From assembly GCA_003251955.1 (NCBI GenBank), contig QKDV01000115.1, positions 1 through 9,010 of the forward strand: DNA of 9,010 nucleotides, in the 5' to 3' direction. The stretch is from Methanospirillum hungatei (GTDB lineage Archaea; Halobacteriota; Methanomicrobia; Methanomicrobiales; Methanospirillaceae). A model generated the notes under the pieces. It worked only from the letters and a program-made list of their open reading frames with translations. It made no database searches and had not been told where the DNA came from. Position numbers and translations under genes: made by a program. Shown piece after piece: positions 1-6,676 of this stretch (positions are counted from its first letter, which is position 1; every line of letters begins with the position of its first letter).

Positions 1-253
1 CGGGAAGGGCGAGCCTGATAATGCAGATATCAGAGCGCTTTTTTAGAAGATTTTCTAGAAATACGATGAGGGGGGCACTACTTTTCATTCCGGTAAATAC
101 ACCGATCTGTTCTCCCCTGTTCAGCCAGTGATTCTGCCTGATCACCCGCTTTGCCCTTGCCTCAATATCTGTGGAGAGATGATCTGCGCATAAGTGCCGG
201 CCAGAGTAGCGCTGATAATAGACAGCAGGCATCCTGCACCGGTCACACTGCAT
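1..253 (-). CDS. NcsA/TtuA-like tRNA thiolation family protein, N-terminal part, with degenerate PP-loop
   Basis: This gene reads leftward from ATG at 253 and is cut by the window edge after 84 codons. It opens with MQCDRC and continues to YSGRHLCADH, which gives a CxxC...CxxH zinc site at Cys3, Cys6, Cys22 and His25. That spacing is the N-terminal zinc finger of the NcsA/TtuA/Ctu1 family (TIGR00269), ATP-dependent enzymes that 2-thiolate tRNA uridine. The next segment, RGEQIGVFTGMKSSAPL (residues 46-62), falls where the family has its ATP-pyrophosphatase loop SGGKDS. Here the loop reads TGMKSS: the second Gly is Met and the Asp is Ser. Family membership is well supported by the finger and its distance to the loop. 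Catalytic activity is doubtful. It could be a non-catalytic paralogue, a divergent enzyme or a decaying gene, and the missing C-terminal part prevents a decision. No strong SD lies before the start. It is divergent from the RIO2 gene. Confidence 0.72.
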   Translation of the reverse strand, partial: MQCDRCRMPAVYYQRYSGRHLCADHLSTDIEARAKRVIRQNHWLNRGEQIGVFTGMKSSAPLIVFLENLLKKRSDICIIRLALP

Positions 254-269
254 AAAATTCCCAATCAGT

Positions 270-277
270 CTTAACTA
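270..277 (+). promoter_or_regulatory. Candidate TATA box for the rio2 operon
   Basis: The sequence CTTAACTA lies about 26-33 nt before the RIO2 ATG at 303. Transcription would then begin close to the start codon. No SD-like sequence (GGAGG, GGTG or GTGATC) is present in the 25 nt before 303, which fits a leaderless or nearly leaderless mRNA. The box match is weak. Confidence 0.28.
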
Positions 278-283
278 TTCTCT

Positions 284-292
284 GCCATAAAC
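284..292 (-). promoter_or_regulatory. Candidate TATA box for the NcsA/TtuA-like gene
   Basis: On the minus strand this reads GGTTTATGG, a TTTAT core lying about 30-38 nt before the ATG at 253. A start site about 25 nt downstream would leave only a short leader. It is inferred from position and an AT-rich core only. The 49-nt gap 254-302 must hold both divergent promoters. Confidence 0.22.
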
Positions 293-302
293 CCATAAGA
301 TA

Positions 303-1160
303 ATGCATCTCTCGGCTGATGATGTCAGGTCTCTTCATAAGTACGATATCAGGGTTCTTCAGTCTCTTGAGTACCTCATGAACAGGTACGACTGGGTACC
401 GGTTGAAGAACTCATAAAAAATTCTAAACTTTCTGCAAGTGAGGTAAACTTTCGGGTCAGGAGACTTGCGGATAAGGGAATGATCAAGTTCAGCCAGATC
501 CCATACCCGGGGTACTGTTTATTATACAACGGATACGACACCCTTGCAGTTAGTCATCTTGTACAGAAAGGAACAATATCTGCCCTCGGGACCCTTGTTG
601 GAGAGGGTAAAGAGTCGCTTGTGTATGAAGCAATGGGAACAGGTCCGGTGATCCTCAAGTTTCACAGGGTAGGACAACGATCATTCAAAGCAGTTCAACG
701 TTCCCGGGGGTTCCTTCCTGACAAGGGGCATTGTCCGTGGATATTTGCATCACATTACTCAGCTGAGCAGGAGTATATTGCTCTTACAAACCTATACAAG
801 ACAGTTTCAGTACCGATCCCAATTCTTATGAACCGTAATATTGTGGTAATGTCACACATCGCAGGTGCAAACCTGAATGCAGTGACTCTGGCAGATCCCG
901 AAGAATTCTTTAATGAGATTATCGTTGCTATCACCGAGGCATACAGGCTTGGTTTTGTACACGGAGATCTCTCAGAGTACAATATAATGACCGATGGGCA
1001 GCACCCGGTGATCATCGACTGGCCACAATGGGTGGCTCCTGATCATATCAATGCACAAGAGATTCTGGATCATGACATTAGAACTATCTGCCAGTTTTTC
1101 CAGAGAAAATACCAGATGAAGACCAATCCAGACGAACTCAGAGGCAGTGTGATCGGGTGA
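303..1160 (+). CDS. rio2: RIO2-type serine/threonine protein kinase
   Basis: This 285-residue protein is an archaeal RIO2 atypical kinase, the cytoplasmic ATPase/kinase that acts in late maturation of the small ribosomal subunit. Residues 1 to about 85 form the N-terminal winged helix (helix-turn-helix around 33-60) that distinguishes RIO2 from RIO1. The RIO kinase fold follows. The nucleotide loop GEGKES is at 100-105, and the ATP-binding lysine is Lys119 in VILKFHRVG. The hinge VVMSHIAG is at 181-188, the catalytic loop VHGDLSEYN at 219-227 (Asp222, Asn227), and the metal-binding aspartate is Asp239 in IIDWPQWV. All key residues are present and the length is normal for archaeal RIO2. The metal-site motif has Trp240 where Phe is commoner (IDFPQ), a mild change. 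No SD precedes the ATG. The stop TGA overlaps the GTG start of the next gene, so the two are probably co-transcribed and translationally coupled. Confidence 0.95.
   Translation: MHLSADDVRSLHKYDIRVLQSLEYLMNRYDWVPVEELIKNSKLSASEVNFRVRRLADKGMIKFSQIPYPGYCLLYNGYDTLAVSHLVQKGTISALGTLVGEGKESLVYEAMGTGPVILKFHRVGQRSFKAVQRSRGFLPDKGHCPWIFASHYSAEQEYIALTNLYKTVSVPIPILMNRNIVVMSHIAGANLNAVTLADPEEFFNEIIVAITEAYRLGFVHGDLSEYNIMTDGQHPVIIDWPQWVAPDHINAQEILDHDIRTICQFFQRKYQMKTNPDELRGSVIG
1149..1154 (+). promoter_or_regulatory. Extended Shine-Dalgarno (GTGATC) for the DUF460 gene
   Basis: GTGATC, inside the end of rio2, matches the right half of the full archaeal SD GGAGGTGATC. It places the GTG start at 1157 in the normal register and supports that non-ATG start. 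Confidence 0.5.
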
Positions 1161-3106
1161 AGGTCTTCGGGATCGACATCATCAGGGGATCAACCCGGTC
1201 CAGAACAATAGCACCCAAGTACGCTCTTGTCACGGTCATTGACGGAAAGGTGACCAGCGAGGAGAGTGTCTCTCTTTTCAGGCTTATGCGGCTCGTTCAC
1301 AGGAACAGGCCAGATATTCTCGCGGTGGACAGCATTCAGGAGGTTGCACCGCACACACAGGATGTTTACCGGTTCATCGAGCAACTCCCACCGCAGACCA
1401 GATTCGTATCGGTAACAGGGGGAGAGAGACAGACAGGCCTTATTCAGGTTGCAGCACGGTTCAACATCACCTTTAACCGGTTTGATCCGTATGCAGAAGC
1501 ACGGGCGATAGCCCTGGTCGCTTCGCAGGGAGCAGGCGTTGAGGTGATCGCATTTGAAAATGAGACCGAGATTGTGGTTTCGCGGAACCGGTCACCTGGA
1601 AAGGGGGGATGGAGTCAGAACCGGTATGCCAGGAAGATCCACGGGAATGTACTCACTTATGCCAGGGATATCGAGCATGAACTGCAGAGTGAAGGGCTCA
1701 ACTTCTGGAAGAAAGAGTTCAAGGCATTCGGTGGTGTCTCACGAGTAGTCTTTCACGTTCGGGAGAAACGCGAGGAAGTCAGGATTCCCACATCAAAAGG
1801 AGGGGATGTTCAGGTCAGAATATCTGGAAAAAGGCTTGAGCGTATCCAGTTCAGACCACTTACCACCAGGCCCCGTTATCTGATTGTAGGGATAGACCCT
1901 GGTACGACGGTGGGAATTGCTGCTCTTGACCTGAACGGTGAACTAATGAAAGTTCACAGTTCACGACAGATGAACATGAGTGATGTGATCGAGTTTCTCT
2001 ATGAGATTGGAAAACCGATCATCATTGCTACAGACGTATCTCCAATGCCCTTTTCTGTTGAGAAGATTCGAAGGGCTTTCCAGGCTGTACCATACATACC
2101 CAGACAGGACATCAGCGTTGAAACAAAGTACGAACTTGCCGGTAAATTTGGATATGCTAATGACCATGAACGAGATGCCCTGACTGCAGCAATAGAGGCT
2201 TCACGATTCTGGAGGCACAAGTTCACAAACATCTTCAAACGTGTTCCTCCTGGTGTGGACATGGACGAGATTAGGGCCGGGATTATCAGGGGCCAGTCCC
2301 TGGAACAGATCCTCCAGGCCCTCCGTGGACCAACACGTGCGATCGAGGTAAAAAAGCCAGATGTTACTCTGGACTCATCAGACGAGAGAGTCAGGGTTCT
2401 GGACGGACAGGTCAAGGATCTCAGGGCTCTTGTCAGTGATCTACAGAAGGATATCGATTCACTCAAAGAAGAGAACAGGAGACTAAAAGGCGAGAATAAA
2501 AACCTGAAGTCTGCGAGAACCCGCCAGATAAATGTCAATCCTGAAATTGCCAGAAGGGACCTAATCATCGAGAACCTGAAAAAGCGAATCAGGTTTGAGG
2601 AGAAAAATAACAAAAAACTCCATAAACGGCTCAAAAGGATGAAAGAAGTTGAGACCCGAGATTCTGATGCAGATCTTCAGATTGTCAAGGTAATCGCCGA
2701 TCTCTCGCGTGAGAGTGTCAGAACCGTAAACGAGCGGATTGGCCTAAAAAGTGGGGATGTACTGCATGTTAGAACTCCGGGAGTCTGGGGGAAAAATACC
2801 CTACATGACCTGGGCCAGGCAGGGATAGGTGCAATCATCATCGGGGATCGATCTGCCAGTATGGCCCCTGAGGAGTTGATTGAACTCTCATATTCAGAGG
2901 AACTCCCCATTCTTCCCGGGGCATCGGTACCTGTGAGCATTAAAGGTGATTATGGATCCTGCGATCCTGACCTGTTTGATGAGGCAATGAGTATCTGGCA
3001 GGATGGTCTTGAAGAGTTCAGAAGGAAGCAGAGTGAAGAGATGCTTAATGGAATCTTCAAAGAATACCAGGCGCAGCGGGAGAAACAGGTGAGACGAGAT
3101 GGATGA
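1157..3106 (+). CDS. COG2433/DUF460 protein with two RNase H/RuvC-like modules and a coiled coil
   Basis: The 649-residue product starts at GTG within GTGA shared with the rio2 stop. It belongs to the archaeal DUF460 family (COG2433), annotated as a possible RNase H-fold nuclease of the RuvC/YqgF type; no proven reaction is known to me. The central module (about 240-352) has VGIDPGTTVGIAALD at 244-258 (Asp247), IIIATDVSP at 288-296 (Asp293) and NDHERDALTAA at 335-345 (Asp336, His337, Asp340), which are the acidic positions expected of an active site. The N-terminal module (1 to about 125) repeats the plan: FGIDIIRG (Asp6), ILAVDS (Asp58), FDPYAEARAIAL (Asp110, Glu114). Residues about 408-500 are a charged coiled coil, followed by a conserved-looking C-terminal domain (about 505-600) and a charged tail. 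No signal peptide is seen, so it should be cytoplasmic. Its overlap with rio2 suggests a role in ribosome or RNA metabolism (inference). The stop at 3104-3106 overlaps the thiL start. Confidence 0.88.
   Translation: MKVFGIDIIRGSTRSRTIAPKYALVTVIDGKVTSEESVSLFRLMRLVHRNRPDILAVDSIQEVAPHTQDVYRFIEQLPPQTRFVSVTGGERQTGLIQVAARFNITFNRFDPYAEARAIALVASQGAGVEVIAFENETEIVVSRNRSPGKGGWSQNRYARKIHGNVLTYARDIEHELQSEGLNFWKKEFKAFGGVSRVVFHVREKREEVRIPTSKGGDVQVRISGKRLERIQFRPLTTRPRYLIVGIDPGTTVGIAALDLNGELMKVHSSRQMNMSDVIEFLYEIGKPIIIATDVSPMPFSVEKIRRAFQAVPYIPRQDISVETKYELAGKFGYANDHERDALTAAIEASRFWRHKFTNIFKRVPPGVDMDEIRAGIIRGQSLEQILQALRGPTRAIEVKKPDVTLDSSDERVRVLDGQVKDLRALVSDLQKDIDSLKEENRRLKGENKNLKSARTRQINVNPEIARRDLIIENLKKRIRFEEKNNKKLHKRLKRMKEVETRDSDADLQIVKVIADLSRESVRTVNERIGLKSGDVLHVRTPGVWGKNTLHDLGQAGIGAIIIGDRSASMAPEELIELSYSEELPILPGASVPVSIKGDYGSCDPDLFDEAMSIWQDGLEEFRRKQSEEMLNGIFKEYQAQREKQVRRDG
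3087..3092 (+). promoter_or_regulatory. Shine-Dalgarno (AGGTGA) for thiL
   Basis: AGGTGA lies six bases before the ATG at 3099, inside the 3' end of the DUF460 gene. It decides the thiL start and fits coupled translation in the operon. Confidence 0.6.
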
Positions 3107-3959
3107 TCGTGAGCTGCTTTCAGTGATCTGCCCGGTACTAGGCGAGGAGGTCTGCAATGATGACTGTGCAATTTTGCCACAATTAAAGGGGATTATGGTA
3201 GTTTCTACTGATATGCTCCATGAAACAACAGATTTCCCAGTAGGAATGACAGACTGGCAGATCGGATGGATGGCAATGGCGGTTACCATCAGCGATCTTT
3301 CATCAATGGGTGCTGACCCACGGTATCTCACCCTTGCTATCGGCCTTGACCGTGAAGACAGGCTTGGAGACATCGTACAAGGAGCCCAGGCATGTTGCCA
3401 AAAATATAATGTCAGGTACGTGGGTGGAGATCTCGACGCTCACACGGAACTTACTCTTGTATCAACCGGAATCGGCGAGGTCGATGACGGAAAACCAGTC
3501 AGGAGATCAGGTGCTAATCCTGGTGACCTAATCGGGGTTACAGGGATCCATGGACGAGCGATCGCAGGTCTGCAGGGTGATAGGAAGTACTGGAAAGATC
3601 TCTGCGAACCTGAACCACGCGTAAGAGAGGGGATTGCCATTCGGCTGGCCGGTGCGACATCGATGATGGACATCAGCGATGGTCTGGCAATCTCGATCCA
3701 TGATCTGATGAAGTCATCAGGGACAGGCTGTGAAATAACCGGATCTGCAATACCCTCTCTTGCAGATTATCCACCAGAAGAAGCTCTTAAGATGGCCCTT
3801 TTTGGTGGGGGAGATTTTGAACTGCTGTTTACAATACCCTCCGGGAAAGAAGGAAATCTTCCCACATCATCAGCGATAATTGGGGGGGTGACAGAGAAGC
3901 AGGAGATTCTCATTGATGGTTCTCTTCTTCAGGCTGAAGGATACCAACACCACTGGTGA
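3099..3959 (+). CDS. thiL: Thiamine-monophosphate kinase
   Basis: ThiL phosphorylates thiamine monophosphate with ATP to give thiamine diphosphate, the last step of cofactor synthesis, in the cytoplasm. The 286 residues show the family landmarks in order: NDDCAIL at 20-26 (metal/ATP aspartates), VVSTDML at 34-40, VTISDLSSMGADP at 62-74, VGGD at 108-111, GANPGDLIGVTG at 138-149, PEPRV at 171-175, MMDISDGLA at 189-197, FGGGDFELLF at 235-244, and a C-terminal GYQHHW. Bacterial ThiL (about 325 aa) often has a longer N-terminus; the short start is common in archaeal forms. The ATG at 3099 has a good SD and overlaps the preceding stop, making this the third gene of the rio2 operon. I see no thi-box riboswitch upstream, so regulation by thiamine is not evident. 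The neighbour downstream is convergent, 38 nt away, and no oligo-T terminator follows thiL on the plus strand. Confidence 0.96.
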   Translation: MDDRELLSVICPVLGEEVCNDDCAILPQLKGIMVVSTDMLHETTDFPVGMTDWQIGWMAMAVTISDLSSMGADPRYLTLAIGLDREDRLGDIVQGAQACCQKYNVRYVGGDLDAHTELTLVSTGIGEVDDGKPVRRSGANPGDLIGVTGIHGRAIAGLQGDRKYWKDLCEPEPRVREGIAIRLAGATSMMDISDGLAISIHDLMKSSGTGCEITGSAIPSLADYPPEEALKMALFGGGDFELLFTIPSGKEGNLPTSSAIIGGVTEKQEILIDGSLLQAEGYQHHW

Positions 3960-3968
3960 AAGCCAGGG

Positions 3969-4003
3969 TAAAAAACACATAACAGGGATTGAAAGGGTTA
4001 TGT
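3969..4003 (-). terminator. Hairpin plus oligo-T terminator of the envelope gene cluster
   Basis: Read on the minus strand, ACATAAC (4003-3997, including the TPR gene's stop codon) can pair over seven bases with GTTATGT (3983-3977) across a 13-nt loop. G and then six T (3976-3970) follow directly. The T tract alone suits archaeal termination; the added hairpin resembles a bacterial intrinsic terminator. It lies in the 38-nt gap between two convergent genes. Confidence 0.55.
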
Positions 4004-5950
4004 CCACTGGTATGTGTATCGCCAGTAATGATAGTTATTTGAGAAGCGTTTGTATCCCTGGTAGAGGTTGTCATAAATCCGTGAGATGTAGAGTTCCTCA
4101 TTAATCTTCTTGAAATATGGGAAAGCCTCAGTGATCTTCCCTTCTTTGTATAATATCCGACCCATGCCATACATGGCATCATGATTCTCGGGATCAAGTT
4201 CCAGGGACTTATTGAAGTCTGCCTTCGCCTTCTCATCCTGGTCAACCATCTGGTACGCAGCCCCTCGGTTTACATAGGCAATAGTGAGGTTCGGGCTCAG
4301 GTTGATTGCCTGAGAGTATGCAGGGATTGAACCCAGGGGATAGCCCTGTTGGAAGTATGCATAACCGAGACCGATCCAGGCATCGGTCATGTTCGGATTG
4401 ATCTCTGCTAACCTCCGGTATGCCTGTTCAGAAATGTCAAATTTTTGTGCCCTGTCAGCAGCATATCCGAGGTTCGTCCAGGCAAGGGTGCTGTTTGGAT
4501 CTTCAGCCAGTAAGTCATCATAAAAATGGAGAGACTCATCAGCCCGGTTTACTTTTCGTAGCGTTTCGATGAAACCCTGCCATGCAGCATTATATGACGG
4601 ATATATCTCGAGTGTTTTTCTGAATGCTGACTCAGCAGTATCATAATCCTTGCTCCAGAACGATGCATCACCGAGAATGTACCAGGCATCGGCTGAGGTT
4701 GGATCCAGTTCTGTTGCCTTCTTCCCTGCTTCTGCTGCTCCTTTAAAATCACCCAGTTCTTTCTTGGTCTTTGCCATATAGGTCCAGGAGGAGGCATCTT
4801 CTGGGTTCATACGGGTGGCATTCTCAAACTCGGCAAGTGCCTGATCATAGAACTTCTCCTGTAGCAGCAGGAACCCGATGTTTGAGTGGGTAGCATCGTT
4901 TGTCGGATTGAGTACTAGTGAACGGTTGAACGCTGAGAGGGACTCATTAAACTTCTGCTGATTTGCGTAAGAAAACCCGATATTTGACCAAGCGTCTGCC
5001 GAGTTATTATCAAGTCTGATTGCCTCCTGGGATACATTGAGTGACAGAGTATACTCACCAACAGAATTCAGAATTCTACCGTATGCCAACAGGATATCCA
5101 TATCGTCAGGGTTCTGCTCGTAGAGTGTGTTGTATGCAGCCAGGGCCTTCTCAAGTTTGAGACCTTTTGCCAACAGATCAGCTTCTATCTTCTGGTTTGA
5201 AAGATTACCTGGTCTCAAACTATTCAATTGACCATACGCTACCGCCGCTTCTGAATATCGTTTCGATAACCTGAGCAGATCGCCGAGTTCACGCCAGGAG
5301 TCTGCATCACTCCTGTTTTCAATGAGGGCACGATCGTATGCTTTTGCTGCATCGTTGTACCTACTGATATTCATGTAGAGTCCAGCCTTGCGAACCCAGG
5401 CACGGGAACTATTGGGGGAGAGATTTGTTATGTTGTTGTACAGATCAAGGGCATCGATGTACTGCTTATTATCGGTGTAATAATCTGCCAGTCCCATATA
5501 CGCAGGAATATATCCAGGATCATCCCTGATGACCTCCTTAAGTTCTGCACTGCCGTTTACAGGATCTCCAGTTTTTATCAGGATCTGACCATGGCTCGTC
5601 CTTGCCGAAGAGTTGACAGGATCCAAAGCAAGTGCCTGCTCGTAGGCAGACAGAGCCTCTTTCGGCTCTCCAGCCTTTGTCAGGAGATCACCAGATCGTA
5701 CCCAGAGATCAGGGTTAGTGCTGTTCAGACTGAGGGCTGCATCAATCAGGGAGATGGCTTTAGAATCATCACCTGATACTGAAGCATCTTCTCCTTCAGT
5801 GCTAAGACTATCCTGAACAGAAGTAATATTCACAGGCTTATCAGTGATGCAACCTGTAGTCAGCAGAAAGAGCAGGATTATAAGTACAGATATTCCGGGA
5901 AGGAATGGAGTGATAACGTTCTGACACTGCTCCGAGTCAGTATTGTTCAA
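3998..5950 (-). CDS. Exported TPR-repeat protein, probable lipoprotein
   Basis: The 650-residue protein begins at TTG (5950-5948). Residues 17-33 form a hydrophobic export signal ending LLTTGC, a slightly non-consensus lipobox with Cys34 as the likely lipidated residue. After a linker (35-60), residues 61-638 divide into exactly 17 consecutive 34-residue TPR units with no insertion or deletion. Most carry the TPR signature (Trp/Tyr near unit position 23, Gly near 27, Ala near 5, Pro near 17); the last unit keeps only its first helix. The protein ends in an aromatic 12-residue tail, NYHYWRYTYQWT. About twenty N-x-S/T sequons are spread along the chain, consistent with a glycosylated extracytoplasmic scaffold. 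TPR superhelices bind proteins or peptides; no catalytic domain is visible and the partner is unknown. The gene lies 40 nt below the PKD gene in the same direction and is probably the last gene of that operon. Confidence 0.88.
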   Translation of the reverse strand: MNNTDSEQCQNVITPFLPGISVLIILLFLLTTGCITDKPVNITSVQDSLSTEGEDASVSGDDSKAISLIDAALSLNSTNPDLWVRSGDLLTKAGEPKEALSAYEQALALDPVNSSARTSHGQILIKTGDPVNGSAELKEVIRDDPGYIPAYMGLADYYTDNKQYIDALDLYNNITNLSPNSSRAWVRKAGLYMNISRYNDAAKAYDRALIENRSDADSWRELGDLLRLSKRYSEAAVAYGQLNSLRPGNLSNQKIEADLLAKGLKLEKALAAYNTLYEQNPDDMDILLAYGRILNSVGEYTLSLNVSQEAIRLDNNSADAWSNIGFSYANQQKFNESLSAFNRSLVLNPTNDATHSNIGFLLLQEKFYDQALAEFENATRMNPEDASSWTYMAKTKKELGDFKGAAEAGKKATELDPTSADAWYILGDASFWSKDYDTAESAFRKTLEIYPSYNAAWQGFIETLRKVNRADESLHFYDDLLAEDPNSTLAWTNLGYAADRAQKFDISEQAYRRLAEINPNMTDAWIGLGYAYFQQGYPLGSIPAYSQAINLSPNLTIAYVNRGAAYQMVDQDEKAKADFNKSLELDPENHDAMYGMGRILYKEGKITEAFPYFKKINEELYISRIYDNLYQGYKRFSNNYHYWRYTYQWT

Positions 5951-5967
5951 TCGTTCAGAAGATATAG

Positions 5968-5975
5968 GATCACCT
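5968..5975 (-). promoter_or_regulatory. Strong Shine-Dalgarno (AGGTGATC) before the TPR gene
   Basis: The minus strand reads AGGTGATC at 5975-5968, an excellent match to the archaeal anti-SD. The assigned TTG start at 5950 is 17 nt downstream, which is long. The only in-frame codon at normal spacing is ATA at 5965-5963; an in-frame TGA at 5980-5978 bars anything further upstream, and no ATG or GTG is available. The true start is therefore uncertain. Confidence 0.5.
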
Positions 5976-5982
5976 GTTCAGT

Positions 5983-5989
5983 AAAAAAA
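5983..5989 (-). terminator. T7 tract between the PKD and TPR genes, possible partial terminator
   Basis: Seven T on the minus strand begin two bases after the PKD gene's TAA and precede the SD of the TPR gene. Oligo-T alone can terminate archaeal RNA polymerase, so this may uncouple or reduce expression of the TPR gene relative to the three genes upstream. No hairpin is evident. Confidence 0.33.
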
Positions 5990-5990
5990 G

Positions 5991-6665
5991 TTAATAAGCA
6001 TTATTATAGGGAGTATACTTTGTGAGTTTATAAGCCCCGTTGATATTCAGGGTGTCAGTATATCCTTTCTGGGTGCTTGGAGTGATTGTGATAGTTGCTG
6101 CATCATATTGTGAACTTCCAACAACTCCGGTCTGCCCAGATGGGAGAACAACTCCTTTCTTTGGTTCTGGATAAAAATCCAGGGGAATCGGCTGATCCGT
6201 TCCCGAACCTTCGGGCGAGACATTGATGTAATTCAGTTCCCTGGCTGTGCTTGTCCAGCTCATGTCGGTAAACTGCCCAAGGCTGGTGTTATTGTAAGTC
6301 GCCAGAGAGGTCTCGTAGTTGTATCTCTTACCAATTTTGAGCCCGACATCATACGATCCAGGTAACAGGTAGGTATGAACAGGGTTCTGCCCACCTGAAG
6401 AGTTCCCATCACCAAAGTCCCAAGACCAGAATTCAGGATCACCATACGAGGTATCAAAGAACTGAACAGTGAACGGGGCATCACCTATGACACGATCGGC
6501 GGTGAAACTTGCAGCCATCTCACTGGCACTGAAGTACTGCCAATCAGGATGACAGATAAACCCGTCAGGATATCCGAGTTCACTTGCCTTGAACTCATAT
6601 GCCAGAACTGTGCCGGGAACTGCCATCATGATCACCAACAGAGTAACAATCCAGATTTTTGCCAT
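5991..6665 (-). CDS. Secreted PKD-domain protein
   Basis: The 224-residue protein starts at ATG 6665, with GGGG about eight bases upstream as a modest SD. Residues 1-22 are a signal peptide (hydrophobic run WIVTLLVIMMAVPGTVLA, probable cleavage after Ala22). A PKD domain occupies about 52-150: it opens ASFTADRVIGDAPFTVQFFD, carries the hallmark WSWDFGDG at 80-87 and HTYLLPGSYDVGL at 97-109, and ends near LNYINVS at 144-150. A stretch of some 20-25 residues (about 114-138) before the last strand appears to be an insertion relative to typical PKD domains. The remaining 75 residues are not recognised and contain no membrane anchor. Several N-x-S/T sequons (Asn88, Asn125, Asn148) fit an extracellular location. 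PKD domains are Ig-like beta-sandwiches used in archaeal surface proteins for protein or carbohydrate contacts. It lies 11 nt below the 143-aa lipoprotein gene, so the two are almost surely co-transcribed. Confidence 0.85.
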   Translation of the reverse strand: MAKIWIVTLLVIMMAVPGTVLAYEFKASELGYPDGFICHPDWQYFSASEMAASFTADRVIGDAPFTVQFFDTSYGDPEFWSWDFGDGNSSGGQNPVHTYLLPGSYDVGLKIGKRYNYETSLATYNNTSLGQFTDMSWTSTARELNYINVSPEGSGTDQPIPLDFYPEPKKGVVLPSGQTGVVGSSQYDAATITITPSTQKGYTDTLNINGAYKLTKYTPYNNAY

Positions 6666-6676
6666 TTTATTTTCCC

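Noticed and set aside
1999..2634. 211-codon minus-strand open frame opposite the DUF460 gene
   Set aside because: It lies wholly antisense to a recognised conserved gene; its product is Ser/Arg/Leu rich with no motif, as expected of a shadow frame.
2894..3373. 159-codon minus-strand open frame
   Set aside because: It crosses the DUF460/thiL junction antisense to both conserved genes and has no recognisable motif or start context.
303..3959. Thiamine (thi-box) riboswitch controlling the thiL operon
   Set aside because: The short upstream gap (49 nt) has no room for and no trace of the aptamer, and thiL is the third gene.
3998..5950. Possible DNA repeat array or CRISPR-like region
   Set aside because: The periodicity is at protein level (34-residue TPR units, 102 nt). 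The nucleotide sequences of the units are too different for a DNA repeat array.
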